This document shows positions 46,040-54,236 of a stretch of DNA of 64,000 nt, in pieces (the first letter of the stretch is position 1; each line of letters opens with the position of its first letter). Source of the stretch: Streptomyces sp. DSM 110735 (GTDB lineage: Bacteria > Actinomycetota > Actinomycetes > Streptomycetales > Streptomycetaceae); NCBI RefSeq assembly GCF_016482685.1, contig NZ_JACYHF010000009.1:124001-188000 (forward strand), in the 5' to 3' direction. The notes beneath the pieces are model-generated. The model had not been told where the DNA came from. It did not search any database and saw only the letters and a list, made by a program, of their open reading frames with translations. Position numbers and translations under genes: made by a program.

Positions 46040-47974
46040 ATGACGGTGTCGGGAAACGGCACGACCACGCTCTACGACACCGGCCCGCTGCCCGGGCCCG
46101 GTGGCTGGCCGGTGACGTACGAGCAGGTGGCGACCGGCAGCCTGCCGGACGCGGAGGTGCCGTCCCGGCCCGTTCCGCGCATCAGCGCGGGGCTGAAGCT
46201 GCACGGCGAGTACCAGGGTTCGGGCTTCACTGAGCCCAAGTACATCGCCCGTCGGGGGGACGGGCAGGTCGTGCAGCTCTCACGGCTGCTGTATCTCGTG
46301 GCGTCGTCCGTCGACGGCGTCCGCGACGTCGACACCATCGCCCACCGGGTGAGCGCGCGCTTCGGCCGCGAGGTCAGCGGGGAGAACATCCGCTACCTGG
46401 TGGAGAACAAGCTCGAACCGCTCGGCGTGACCGTCCCCGAGGGCCAGGAGAGCGACGAGGTCGACGCCCCGCGCTCCGACCTGCTGCTGGCCCTCAAGGG
46501 TCACCGGGTCATCTTCAACGAGCGCCGCACGGCGAAGATCGCCCGCTCGCTCCAGTGGCTGCACAAGCCGGTGGTCGTCGCCGCCGTACTGCTCTCGGCC
46601 GTCGCCATGGACGTGTGGCTGTTCGGCTTCTTCGGGGCGATAGAACCGGTCCTTGAGGTCCTCGACCAGCCGGTCCTGATCCTGATCGTCTTCCTCCTCA
46701 CCGTGGCCTCCCTCGTCTTCCACGAGTTCGGCCACGCCTCCGCGTGCAGATACGGCGGCGCCCGGCCGGGCTGCATCGGCTGCGGGCTCTTCCTCATCTG
46801 GCCGTCCATGTACACCGACGTCACCGACGTCTACCGGATCAACCGCGGCGGCCGCATCCGCACCGACCTCGGCGGCGTCTACTTCAACGTCGTGTTCATG
46901 CTGGCCATGGCGGGTGCCTACTTCGCCACCGGGGAACAGTTCTTCCTCGCCGCGGTCTACCTCGGCCACTTCGAGATCCTCGAACAGCTCATGCCGGCCG
47001 TCCGCCTGGACGGCTACTACATCCTGGGCGACCTCGCCGGAGTCCCGGACCTCTACGGCAAGATCAAGCCGATCCTCCTCTCCCTGCTGCCCACCGCCAA
47101 GGGACGGGCGGCCCGCGAGGAGGTCGCCGGGCTGAAGAAGTCGGCGCGCGTCATCGTGGCGACCTGGGTGCTCACGATGGTCCCGCTGATCATCGCCGAG
47201 CTGGGCTACGGCCTGTGGAACCTGCCGCGCATCCTCACCACCATGGTCCGCTCGCTGACCGAGCAACTGGTCGGCACCTGGTCCGCGATCGCCGACGGCA
47301 AGATCGTCGAGGGTCTGGTCGGCGTGCTCGGCACCTTCATGCTGCTGTGCCCGATGGCGGGTGTCATCTACCTCACCATCAAGATCGGCGGCAGGCTCTT
47401 CCGGGCCGCCAAGCGCGCCACCTCGGGACGGCCCGCGCTGCGCGTCACGCTGTGCGCGGTCCTGCTCGTCGGACTCGGCGGGCTCAGCTACGCCTGGATG
47501 TCCGGCGTCACCCCGAAGCCGCTGCCCAAGAAGCCGCCGATCGCGCCGATCCTCCAGCCCGGGGTGCCCACGACCGCGCCGCCGCCCATGGACGCCTCCA
47601 CGCCGGAGAACGGCACGGGCGGACCGTCCGCGAGCCCCGGCACCGCGTCCACGTCACCCTCGGCCGTGCCCGGCGCGGCGCCCTCCGGTGCCTCCGGCAG
47701 CCCGAGCGCCACCGCCTCCGGCAGCGCGTCCGCGTCCGCCCCGGAGCCGTCCTCCTCGCCCTCGGCGAAGCCCGGCAGGAAGCCGACCAAGGGGACCACC
47801 CAGCCCGGCGACTCCGGGAGCAACGGCGGTACGGGCAGCGGTCCGACGCAGCAGCCGACGGGGACCGCGACCGACAGCCCCAGCCCGACCCCCACGGAGA
47901 GCCTCCCGACGAGCGAGCCGCCCGGGAGCACGCCTCCGTCCACCGACCCCCCGGCCCAGGCGGCGTCGTCCTGA
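46040..47974 (+). CDS. RRE/PqqD-like plus M50 membrane metalloprotease
   Basis: 644 aa. Residues about 60-135 resemble a PqqD-type winged helix: QVVQLSRLLYLVASSVDGVR, DVDTIAHRVSARFG, then a helix ending LEPLGV. These domains bind RiPP leaders. The membrane part has HEFGH (His228, Glu229, His232), the M50 zinc site, and LDGYYILGD (323 onward) as the third-ligand motif, with about seven TM segments between 170 and 490. An external Pro/Ser/Thr-rich tail of about 150 residues ends the protein. Predicted to process and perhaps export the adjacent peptides. ATG at 46040 with GGGGGGAGA. Confidence 0.85.
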   Translation: MTVSGNGTTTLYDTGPLPGPGGWPVTYEQVATGSLPDAEVPSRPVPRISAGLKLHGEYQGSGFTEPKYIARRGDGQVVQLSRLLYLVASSVDGVRDVDTIAHRVSARFGREVSGENIRYLVENKLEPLGVTVPEGQESDEVDAPRSDLLLALKGHRVIFNERRTAKIARSLQWLHKPVVVAAVLLSAVAMDVWLFGFFGAIEPVLEVLDQPVLILIVFLLTVASLVFHEFGHASACRYGGARPGCIGCGLFLIWPSMYTDVTDVYRINRGGRIRTDLGGVYFNVVFMLAMAGAYFATGEQFFLAAVYLGHFEILEQLMPAVRLDGYYILGDLAGVPDLYGKIKPILLSLLPTAKGRAAREEVAGLKKSARVIVATWVLTMVPLIIAELGYGLWNLPRILTTMVRSLTEQLVGTWSAIADGKIVEGLVGVLGTFMLLCPMAGVIYLTIKIGGRLFRAAKRATSGRPALRVTLCAVLLVGLGGLSYAWMSGVTPKPLPKKPPIAPILQPGVPTTAPPPMDASTPENGTGGPSASPGTASTSPSAVPGAAPSGASGSPSATASGSASASAPEPSSSPSAKPGRKPTKGTTQPGDSGSNGGTGSGPTQQPTGTATDSPSPTPTESLPTSEPPGSTPPSTDPPAQAASS

Positions 47975-48049
47975 CCCCCTACGGCCACGTGTGACCACGC
48001 GGGTCGCACCCCCCTGAACCACATCGCATCCATTTCTTCGGGAGACTCC

Positions 48050-48724
48050 ATGGGAAGTCATCGAAAGCCACGCGCGAGCAGCGGTCCGTTCAACGGACGC
48101 GCGGTCCGTACCGTCCTCCTCGCCGCGGGCGCCGCCGGAGTGGCGACCGCCGTCCCGGCCCACGCCGCGACCGGGCCCGCCCGCGCCGCGATCGTGTCGG
48201 ACAACGTGTTCACCAACGCCAACCGGCTGCACCACACCCAGGCGAAGGACTCCTTCACCGTCCGCGAGTTCGGCAACGTCCGGGCAGCCTCCGTGCGCAA
48301 CCAGGCGAACGCCGTCTCCATGGGCTGCTCGGTCGACGACAAGTGCCGCTCGGTCGCGCTGTCCTTCCAGATCGTCACGATCGCCGGGGACGTGCACCGG
48401 CTCAAGGCGGTCAACGTCAGCGACGCGGCCAACAAGTACTGCGACGGCTGCCAGACCCTCGCGGGCGCCTACCAGTTCGTCGTCTCCACGCCCAACCCGC
48501 TCAAGCTCGACGCGGGCGCCCGCCGTCAGCTCGACAGCGTCCAGCACCGGCTGGACGCGCTGACCCGCTCCGGACTGCCCGCCACCGAACTGCAGACCAA
48601 GGTGGACGCGCTGGCCGGAGAGGTCAACGGCATCCTGCAGAACGCCGTCGCCAAGGCGCCCAAGGGCCACGAGCGGCCCGACGTCACCCTGCACCGCCGA
48701 CTGGACGGCTGGCCGCGCCACTGA
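48050..48724 (+). CDS. Secreted protein of the peptide cluster
   Basis: 224 aa. Signal peptide with probable cleavage after AHA (residue 39). Mature part has four cysteines (93, 99, 131, 134) in MGCSVDDKC and YCDGC, likely two disulfides. Conserved-looking core RNQANAVSMGC and SVALSFQIVTIAGDVHRLKA; the C-terminal third is helical (RRQLDSVQHRLDALTRSG). Function unknown. It follows the M50 gene by 75 nt on the same strand, so it probably belongs to the same system. Confidence 0.78.
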   Translation: MGSHRKPRASSGPFNGRAVRTVLLAAGAAGVATAVPAHAATGPARAAIVSDNVFTNANRLHHTQAKDSFTVREFGNVRAASVRNQANAVSMGCSVDDKCRSVALSFQIVTIAGDVHRLKAVNVSDAANKYCDGCQTLAGAYQFVVSTPNPLKLDAGARRQLDSVQHRLDALTRSGLPATELQTKVDALAGEVNGILQNAVAKAPKGHERPDVTLHRRLDGWPRH

Positions 48725-48746
48725 CCGCGACCTGACCGTCCCGCCC

Positions 48747-48794
48747 GGCCGGCCGCCGGTCCCGCGAGCGCCTCCCGCGGACCGGCGGCCGGCC
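48747..48794 (+). terminator. Terminator of the peptide cluster
   Basis: Perfect 14-bp stem GGCCGGCCGCCGGT with its complement; the loop can pair further (CCGCG...CGCGG). Followed by CCCTTTG. Confidence 0.8.
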
Positions 48795-49003
48795 CCTTTG
48801 CCTCCGGGAGCCCGTACGCCCTCTTCCTTACGGAGCCCGTACGTCCGCCGGGCAACGCTGCTCCATGGCCGGGAACACCGGTTCGGCATAACGTGTTCGG
48901 CAGCATGGCGAGGGAAAGATCCTCCTCAGGGATTACGATCCCTCCTTTGCCAATCCATTACTCTTGAGGCCGAGGCCGCACAACGCGGCCGTGGAGGAGT
49001 GAA

Positions 49004-49864
49004 ATGAGGAGCAGCAACCCGGTCTTCTCGCGACGGGGGTTCAGCCGCGACAACGGCTACGCCGGTTTCAACACCGCACCGCAGGCCGGGTACGCACAGG
49101 GCAGCCCCTACGCGCAGAATCCGTACGCCCAGAACCCGTACGCGCAGCCCGACCTGGCGCACGGCGCCCCGCCGCAGGCCCCGCCCGCCGCCGGCCGGAT
49201 GACGATGGACGACGTCGTCACCCGCTCGGCCTTCACGCTCGGCACGGTCGTCGTCGGCGCCGTCCTCGCCTGGACGCTGCTGCCGGTCTCCACGACCAGC
49301 TACGGCCTGGCGATCGGTTCCGCGATCATCGCCTTCGTCCTGGCGATGGTGCAGAGCTTCAAGCGCACCCCGACCCCCGCGCTCATCCTGGGATACGCCG
49401 CCTTCGAGGGCGTCTTCCTCGGCGTGATCAGCGAGATGTTCAACAGCCGCTGGAGCGGCGCGCCCTTCCAGGCGGTGCTGGGCACCATGGCGGTCACCGG
49501 CGCCACCCTGCTGGTCTACAAGGCGGGCTGGATCCGCGTCACCGCGCGGTACGCCCGGATCGGCATGGCCATCGCGATCGCCTTCGTGGTCGTCATGGCG
49601 GTGAACCTGCTGCTGGTCGCCTTCGGCGTCGCCGAGGACGGCGGACTGCGCAGCATGGGTCCGCTCGGCGCGATCGTCGGCATCATCGCGATCCTGCTCG
49701 GCGCGTTCTTCCTGACCCTCGACTTCAAGCAGATCGAGGACGGCATCTCCTACGGCGCCCCGCGTGACGAGTCCTGGCTCGCCGCGTTCGGTCTCACCAT
49801 GACCCTGGTGTGGATCTACATCGAGATGCTCCGCCTGGTCGCGATCTTCAGCAACAACGACTAG
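49004..49864 (+). CDS. Bax inhibitor-1/YccA family membrane protein
   Basis: 286 aa. A cytoplasmic N-terminus with three tandem YAQNP-type repeats (about 29-48), then seven TM helices (about 70-280). The last has the LTMTLVWIYIEMLRL BI-1 signature region, plus TLDFKQIEDGISYGAP. Prokaryotic BI-1 proteins are pH-sensitive calcium leak channels or stress-tolerance factors. ATG at 49004 with GGAGGAG upstream. The 25-bp hairpin after it is shared with the convergent DUF4287 gene. Confidence 0.9.
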   Translation: MRSSNPVFSRRGFSRDNGYAGFNTAPQAGYAQGSPYAQNPYAQNPYAQPDLAHGAPPQAPPAAGRMTMDDVVTRSAFTLGTVVVGAVLAWTLLPVSTTSYGLAIGSAIIAFVLAMVQSFKRTPTPALILGYAAFEGVFLGVISEMFNSRWSGAPFQAVLGTMAVTGATLLVYKAGWIRVTARYARIGMAIAIAFVVVMAVNLLLVAFGVAEDGGLRSMGPLGAIVGIIAILLGAFFLTLDFKQIEDGISYGAPRDESWLAAFGLTMTLVWIYIEMLRLVAIFSNND

Positions 49865-49889
49865 CGGCGACGACTCGCGGACGACACCG

Positions 49890-49944
49890 CCGCACCACGC
49901 GAAGGGCCCCCGGTTCGACACCGGGGGCCCTTCGCGTGGTGCGG
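49890..49944. terminator. Perfect 25-bp hairpin, bidirectional terminator
   Basis: Arms 49890-49914 and 49920-49944 are fully complementary (CCGCACCACGCGAAGGG... and its mirror) around the 5-nt loop TCGAC. It is centred between convergent genes. Confidence 0.92.
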
Positions 49945-49955
49945 GGGAGCTGCCG

Positions 49956-50186
49956 CTAGCGCAGCTTGCGCGCGGCCCTCCGCAAGTCGTACTCGTGGAT
50001 GATCGCCTTGGCGTGACCGTAGGCCAGGTTGTGCTCGTGCCGCAGCCAGCTCACCTTCTCCTCGAAGCGGACGAGGGCGGGACCCTCCTCCACCGCGCGC
50101 AGCCAGTCGGAGACGGCACGGCCGGTGCAGTGAGGAATGCGGGCAAGCATGTTGCGATGGGTCTCTTCGGAGAAGACTTGGGACAT
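49956..50186 (-). CDS. DUF4287 protein
   Basis: 76 aa: FSEETHRNMLARIPHCTGRA then VSWLRHEHNLAYGHAKAIIHEY, which fits DUF4287, a small conserved actinobacterial helical family of unknown function. ATG at 50186 with GGAGGCG upstream; the upstream extension lacks a ribosome site. Confidence 0.8.
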   Translation of the reverse strand: MSQVFSEETHRNMLARIPHCTGRAVSDWLRAVEEGPALVRFEEKVSWLRHEHNLAYGHAKAIIHEYDLRRAARKLR

Positions 50187-50272
50187 CGGCGCCTCCGGAC
50201 GCAAAGGGGATACAGGCCGGTCCTCTCCGTCACCGTGCCCGAGCACGCGCCGCTTGGCAACAGTGCCCGCGT

Positions 50273-50278
50273 TACGCT
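50273..50278 (+). promoter_or_regulatory. -10 box TACGCT, probable leaderless start
   Basis: TACGCT, six bases, then GTG at 50285. No ribosome site in between. Confidence 0.45.
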
Positions 50279-50284
50279 CGGGCG

Positions 50285-50596
50285 GTGCTCGATACGACGC
50301 CCCTGACCAAAGCAGTGGAACACTTCGCCGACCGGCTGCGCGCGGCTCCGCAGAGCCGTCTGCAACGCAGCGCCGCCGCCGAGGCGCTGGCGCTGGCGCG
50401 GGAGATGGCCCGGCGCACGCAGGCGGTGGAGGAGCCCGGGACCGAGCCCCGCGAGATGCCGGACGCCGGGATGTTCGCGGCGGCCGACCAGATCACCGTC
50501 GCCGGGCACGACCTGGCGCTGGTGCTGGACACCGAGGAGCAGGTCGCCGAGGCGGTCGAGCTGGTGGAGGAGGCCCGCAAGCGGGCCGGGGTGTGA
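50285..50596 (+). CDS. Small conserved hypothetical protein
   Basis: 103 aa, all-helical and acidic: MLDTTPLTKAVEHFADRLRA, ALALAREMARRTQAVE, ITVAGHDLALVLDTEEQV. No signal or membrane segment. The family is common in Streptomyces but the function is unknown to me. GTG start lies six bases beyond a TACGCT box. Confidence 0.7.
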   Translation: MLDTTPLTKAVEHFADRLRAAPQSRLQRSAAAEALALAREMARRTQAVEEPGTEPREMPDAGMFAAADQITVAGHDLALVLDTEEQVAEAVELVEEARKRAGV

Positions 50597-50609
50597 GGAG
50601 CCCTGGCGC

Positions 50610-51392
50610 TTACAGGGACGCGATGACGCGGTCCGCGAGGACGTACACCGTCTCGTCGCCGCAGGCGAACGTCAGGGTGTAGGCGCCGGAGATGCCCGAA
50701 CCGCCCAGCAGATACGGCGACTCGCCCGAGCGCAGCGCGGTCGCGAGCCGTTCCGCCGTCTCGCGGTGACCCGGGGTCATGCACAGGGTGGTGCCGTCGG
50801 CGAAGACGTAGACGTCGAGGGTGCCGAGCGGGCCGGGGCGTACGTCGCTCAGCGCGACCTGCTGGGTGGCGAGCTGCTCCAGGGTGGTGGCGGCGCGCTC
50901 GTCCTCGTGTCCCGCGGTCGCCTGCACGGGGACGAAGTCCGGGTGCGAGGGGTGGCGGCGGCGGGCGGCGGCCAGCTCCGGGGACTCCCCGGTCTGCTCC
51001 TCGGACTCGGCGGCGGGCTCGGCCACGGGCTCGAGACCCGCGAAGTCCGCCTGCCGGGGCAGGAAGGGCTCGACGTCGGCCAGACCGTGCAGCGAGGGGG
51101 CGTCGGAGGAGTCGCGCGACTCCTGGGCGGCCCAGAACGCGCGCGCCTCGGCCAGCTCGCGCTCCCGCTCCTCGGCGAGCGCCTCGGCCACGGCCGCGCG
51201 TATCTCCTCGGCGTCGGCGGTGGTGCGGGCGGCGGGCAGCAGGGCGCGCAGGGCGGCCGCCTGGTCGTCCGTGAGCTGGGCCTGCAGCTCGGCGAGCTGA
51301 CGGCGCAGCCGCAGCACGGTGCACAGGACGGCGACGCCCACGGCGCCCGTGGCGACCGTGGTGAGCAGCAGGGCGATGGGCATGGCGCTCAC
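50610..51392 (-). CDS. Membrane-anchored coiled-coil hypothetical protein
   Basis: 260 aa. One N-terminal TM (IALLLTTVATGAVGVAVLCTV), then a coiled coil (about 28-100; LRRQLAELQAQLTDDQAAAL) and an acidic linker. The C-terminal domain (about 170-260) has VYVFADGTTLCMTPGHRET and YTLTFACGDETVYVLADRVI, resembling a small beta-rich sensor fold. Function unknown. GTG at 51392 with GGGAG upstream. Confidence 0.75.
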   Translation of the reverse strand: MSAMPIALLLTTVATGAVGVAVLCTVLRLRRQLAELQAQLTDDQAAALRALLPAARTTADAEEIRAAVAEALAEERERELAEARAFWAAQESRDSSDAPSLHGLADVEPFLPRQADFAGLEPVAEPAAESEEQTGESPELAAARRRHPSHPDFVPVQATAGHEDERAATTLEQLATQQVALSDVRPGPLGTLDVYVFADGTTLCMTPGHRETAERLATALRSGESPYLLGGSGISGAYTLTFACGDETVYVLADRVIASL

Positions 51393-51641
51393 TGACGTAC
51401 TCCCAGGTTCAAAGTCGACCCCCGACTTCCTACAACAGCTTGAAGGGCGGACTGACCGGCTGTCAGTGCGTAACGTCACGAAACGGACGGGACTTCTGCC
51501 TCGGCGGCGCGTGACGCCTCCCGGCCCACGGCACTGACCTGCGTCGATCCCCCATCGAGCGAGATAGGTCACACCCTGAGGGAGATTGGATCACAAAAAG
51601 GCCCAGCGCCCGGGGGATTTCCCGGGTTCCGGACCTTTTCG

Positions 51642-51673
51642 GACCCTCGGTGCCCGAGCGGTCACCGAGGGTC
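51642..51673 (-). terminator. Thiolase terminator
   Basis: GACCCTCGGTG / CACCGAGGGTC, 11-bp stem, 10-nt loop, just past the thiolase stop. The gap 51393-51698 shows nothing else I can name. Confidence 0.7.
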
Positions 51674-51698
51674 GATCAGCGCGTCGGGTCGGGCGCGG

Positions 51699-52919
51699 TC
51701 AGCTCAGGCGCTCGATGACCATCGCCATGCCCTGGCCGCCGCCGACGCACATGGTCTCCAGACCGAACTGCTTGTCGTGGAACCGCAGCGAGTTGATCAG
51801 GGTGCCGGTGATGCGGGCGCCGGTCATGCCGAAGGGGTGGCCGACCGCGATGGCACCGCCGTTGACGTTGAGCTTGTCCAGGTCGATGCCCAGCTCCTGG
51901 TAGGAGGGGATCACCTGGGCGGCGAACGCCTCGTTGATCTCGACCAGGTCGATGTCGCCGACACCGAGACCGGCACGGCTCAGCGCCTGCTTGCTCGCCT
52001 CGACCGGGCCGAGACCCATGATCTCGGGGGAGAGGCCGGAGACGCCGGTGGAGACGATCCGGGCGAGCGGGGTCAGACCCAGCTCGCGCGCCTTGGTGTC
52101 GCTCATGATGACGAGGGCGGCGGCGCCGTCGTTGAGCGGGCAGCAGTTGCCCGCCGTGACCAGACCGTCGGGGCGGAAGACCGGCTTCAGGCCCTCGACG
52201 CCCTCCAGGGTGACGCCCGCGCGCGGGCCGTCGTCCTTGGCGACCACGGTGCCGTCGGGCAGCGTGACCGGGGTGATCTCGCGCTCCCAGAAACCGTTCT
52301 TGATGGCTTCCTCGGCGAGGTTCTGCGAGCGGACACCGAACTCGTCCATCTCGCGGCGGGTGATGCCCTTGAGCCGGGCCAGGTTCTCGGCGGTCTGGCC
52401 CATCGCGATGTACGCGTCGGGGACCAGCCCGTCCTCGCGCGGGTCGTGCCAGGTGGTGCCCTCCTGCAGGGCGACCTCGGCGGTGCGGGCCTCGGCGTCG
52501 GCGAAGAACGGGTTGCGGGTGTCCGGCAGGCTGTCGGAGTTGCCCTTCGCGAACCGGGACACCATCTCGACACCGGCCGAGATGAAGACGTCGCCCTCGC
52601 CCGCCTTGATGGCGTGCAGCGCCATGCGGGAGGTCTGGAGCGAGGAGGAACAGTAGCGGGTGATCGTGCAGCCCGGCAGGTGGTCCATGCCCATCTGCAC
52701 GGCGACGATCCGGCCGAGGTTGTTGCCCTGCTCGCCGCCGGGCAGACCGCAGCCGAGCATCAGGTCGTCGATGTCCTTCGGGTCCAGCTCGGGGACCTTG
52801 GCGAGCGCCGCCTGGATGATCGTGGCGGTCAGGTCGTCCGGGCGCAGGTCCTTCAGGGAGCCCTTGAAGGCGCGGCCGATGGGGGAGCGGGCGGTCGACA
52901 CGATGACGGCTTCGGGCAT
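51699..52919 (-). CDS. Acetyl-CoA C-acyltransferase (thiolase II)
   Basis: 406 aa. Condenses or cleaves acyl-CoA at the beta-keto position. Nucleophilic Cys in RYCSSSLQTSRMALHAI (near 91), NEAFAAQVIPSY, the His in NVNGGAIAVGHPFGMTGAR, and the second Cys in MCVGGGQGMA. Full length for the family. ATG at 52919; a GTG directly before it could add one residue. Physiological direction (fatty-acid breakdown or acetoacetyl-CoA synthesis) cannot be told. Confidence 0.93.
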   Translation of the reverse strand: MPEAVIVSTARSPIGRAFKGSLKDLRPDDLTATIIQAALAKVPELDPKDIDDLMLGCGLPGGEQGNNLGRIVAVQMGMDHLPGCTITRYCSSSLQTSRMALHAIKAGEGDVFISAGVEMVSRFAKGNSDSLPDTRNPFFADAEARTAEVALQEGTTWHDPREDGLVPDAYIAMGQTAENLARLKGITRREMDEFGVRSQNLAEEAIKNGFWEREITPVTLPDGTVVAKDDGPRAGVTLEGVEGLKPVFRPDGLVTAGNCCPLNDGAAALVIMSDTKARELGLTPLARIVSTGVSGLSPEIMGLGPVEASKQALSRAGLGVGDIDLVEINEAFAAQVIPSYQELGIDLDKLNVNGGAIAVGHPFGMTGARITGTLINSLRFHDKQFGLETMCVGGGQGMAMVIERLS

Positions 52920-53052
52920 CACGGCTCCAGTGGCGTAGAGAGGAAAGGGCAGGGCCCACTCGGAAGTTACCCGTACGTATGGCCCGGGTCACCCGGGTGC
53001 GAGTGTGACGCTGACCGCAATTGTCTAAGCGCTTGCTTTGTTCAGGTCGGGC

Positions 53053-54075
53053 TCAGGACGACGGTGCCGCCGGTTCCGTCTCCGGCACCCCGCGCCTGCG
53101 CCGCCGCTTCAGCAGCGCCCACGGACCGCGCGGTCCCGAGGGCATCGCGGCGGTGACCTCGGTGCCCGCCTCCGCCGCCGCCTCGGCCGCCGCCCGGGCC
53201 ACCGGCAGGAAGCCCTCGCGGCGCGCCACGTCCGGACCCTCCTCCTCGGCCGGCCACAGGCTCAGCGCCGCGCACACCGTGGGCAGCACCGCCATGGCCG
53301 CCGTGGCGTACCCCTCCGCCGAGGGGTGGTAGCTGTCCGGTCCGAACAGCTCGCGGGGGTTCGCCGCGAACTCCGGACCCAGCAGATCGCCGAGCGAGAC
53401 CGTGCGCCCGCCCTGTTCCACGACCCCGATGGTCTGCGCCGCCGCGAGCTGCCGGGAGGCGCGCCGGGCCAGCCAGCGCAGCGGCTGCTGCACCGGCTCG
53501 ATGGTGCCGAGGTCGGGACAGGTGCCGACGACGACCTCGGCGCCGGCCGTGCGCAGCCGTCGTACCGCCGCCGACAGGTACCGCACCGAGCGGGTCGGGG
53601 GCATCCGGTGGGTCACGTCGTTCGCGCCGACCATGATCACGCAGACGTCGGGCACCGGCAGCGGGGACGCGAGGACCAGCGCCACCTGGCGCTCCAGGTC
53701 GTCGGACTGCGCGCCGGGCAGCGCCACGTTCTTCAGCACCACCGGTCGCTCCGCCACCGCCGCGAGCCCCGAGGCCAGCAGCGCGCCCGGGGTCTGTCCC
53801 GCCCGGTGCACGCCCTGTCCGGCCGCCGTGGAGTCGCCGAGCAGGGTCAGCCGGAGCGGCGGCTCACCGGGTTCCTCGAACCCGCTGCCGTACACCCCGT
53901 CCGCCTGCGGCACCCGGCCGCCGGTCGCGCCGTTGTTCACCTGGCGCTGTGCCAGCCGCATCTCCGCCAGCACCAGGCCGACCGCGGCGACCCCGATCAG
54001 CCCGGCTCCGCCGCCGCCGTACGCCGCCCCGGCCGCGATGCGCCGGGCCACTCTCGCCCTCGACAGGTTCGCCAT
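53053..54075 (-). CDS. SGNH/GDSL hydrolase, membrane-anchored
   Basis: 340 aa. N-terminal signal anchor (AAYGGGGAGLIGVAAVGLVLA), then SGNH blocks: LTLLGDSTAAGQGV (Ser nucleophile), CVIMVGANDVTHR (Gly/Asn) and DSYHPSAEGYA (Asp/His). A Pro/Arg-rich C-terminus follows. Likely an extracytoplasmic esterase or lipase; substrate unknown. Divergent from cystathionine beta-synthase; ATG 54075 gives the signal anchor. Confidence 0.88.
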   Translation of the reverse strand: MANLSRARVARRIAAGAAYGGGGAGLIGVAAVGLVLAEMRLAQRQVNNGATGGRVPQADGVYGSGFEEPGEPPLRLTLLGDSTAAGQGVHRAGQTPGALLASGLAAVAERPVVLKNVALPGAQSDDLERQVALVLASPLPVPDVCVIMVGANDVTHRMPPTRSVRYLSAAVRRLRTAGAEVVVGTCPDLGTIEPVQQPLRWLARRASRQLAAAQTIGVVEQGGRTVSLGDLLGPEFAANPRELFGPDSYHPSAEGYATAAMAVLPTVCAALSLWPAEEEGPDVARREGFLPVARAAAEAAAEAGTEVTAAMPSGPRGPWALLKRRRRRGVPETEPAAPSS

Positions 54076-54236
54076 GCGACGCCGCCACCTCCTCCTGGTC
54101 GTACACCCACTCCTTGCCCCGTACGGCACGTGTGCCAATCTCCACAGGGAGTGAAGGTCCGTCCGGCGTCACCCGGGGGCCGTAGGCTGGCGGAAACAAC
54201 TACGACCACTGTTTTTGCAAGCAACCGGAGACAACG

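Noticed and set aside
46040..48724. Lanthipeptide or daptide cluster
   Set aside because: The peptides lack Cys, and there is no LanM/LanB, aminotransferase, dehydrogenase or methyltransferase gene beside them.
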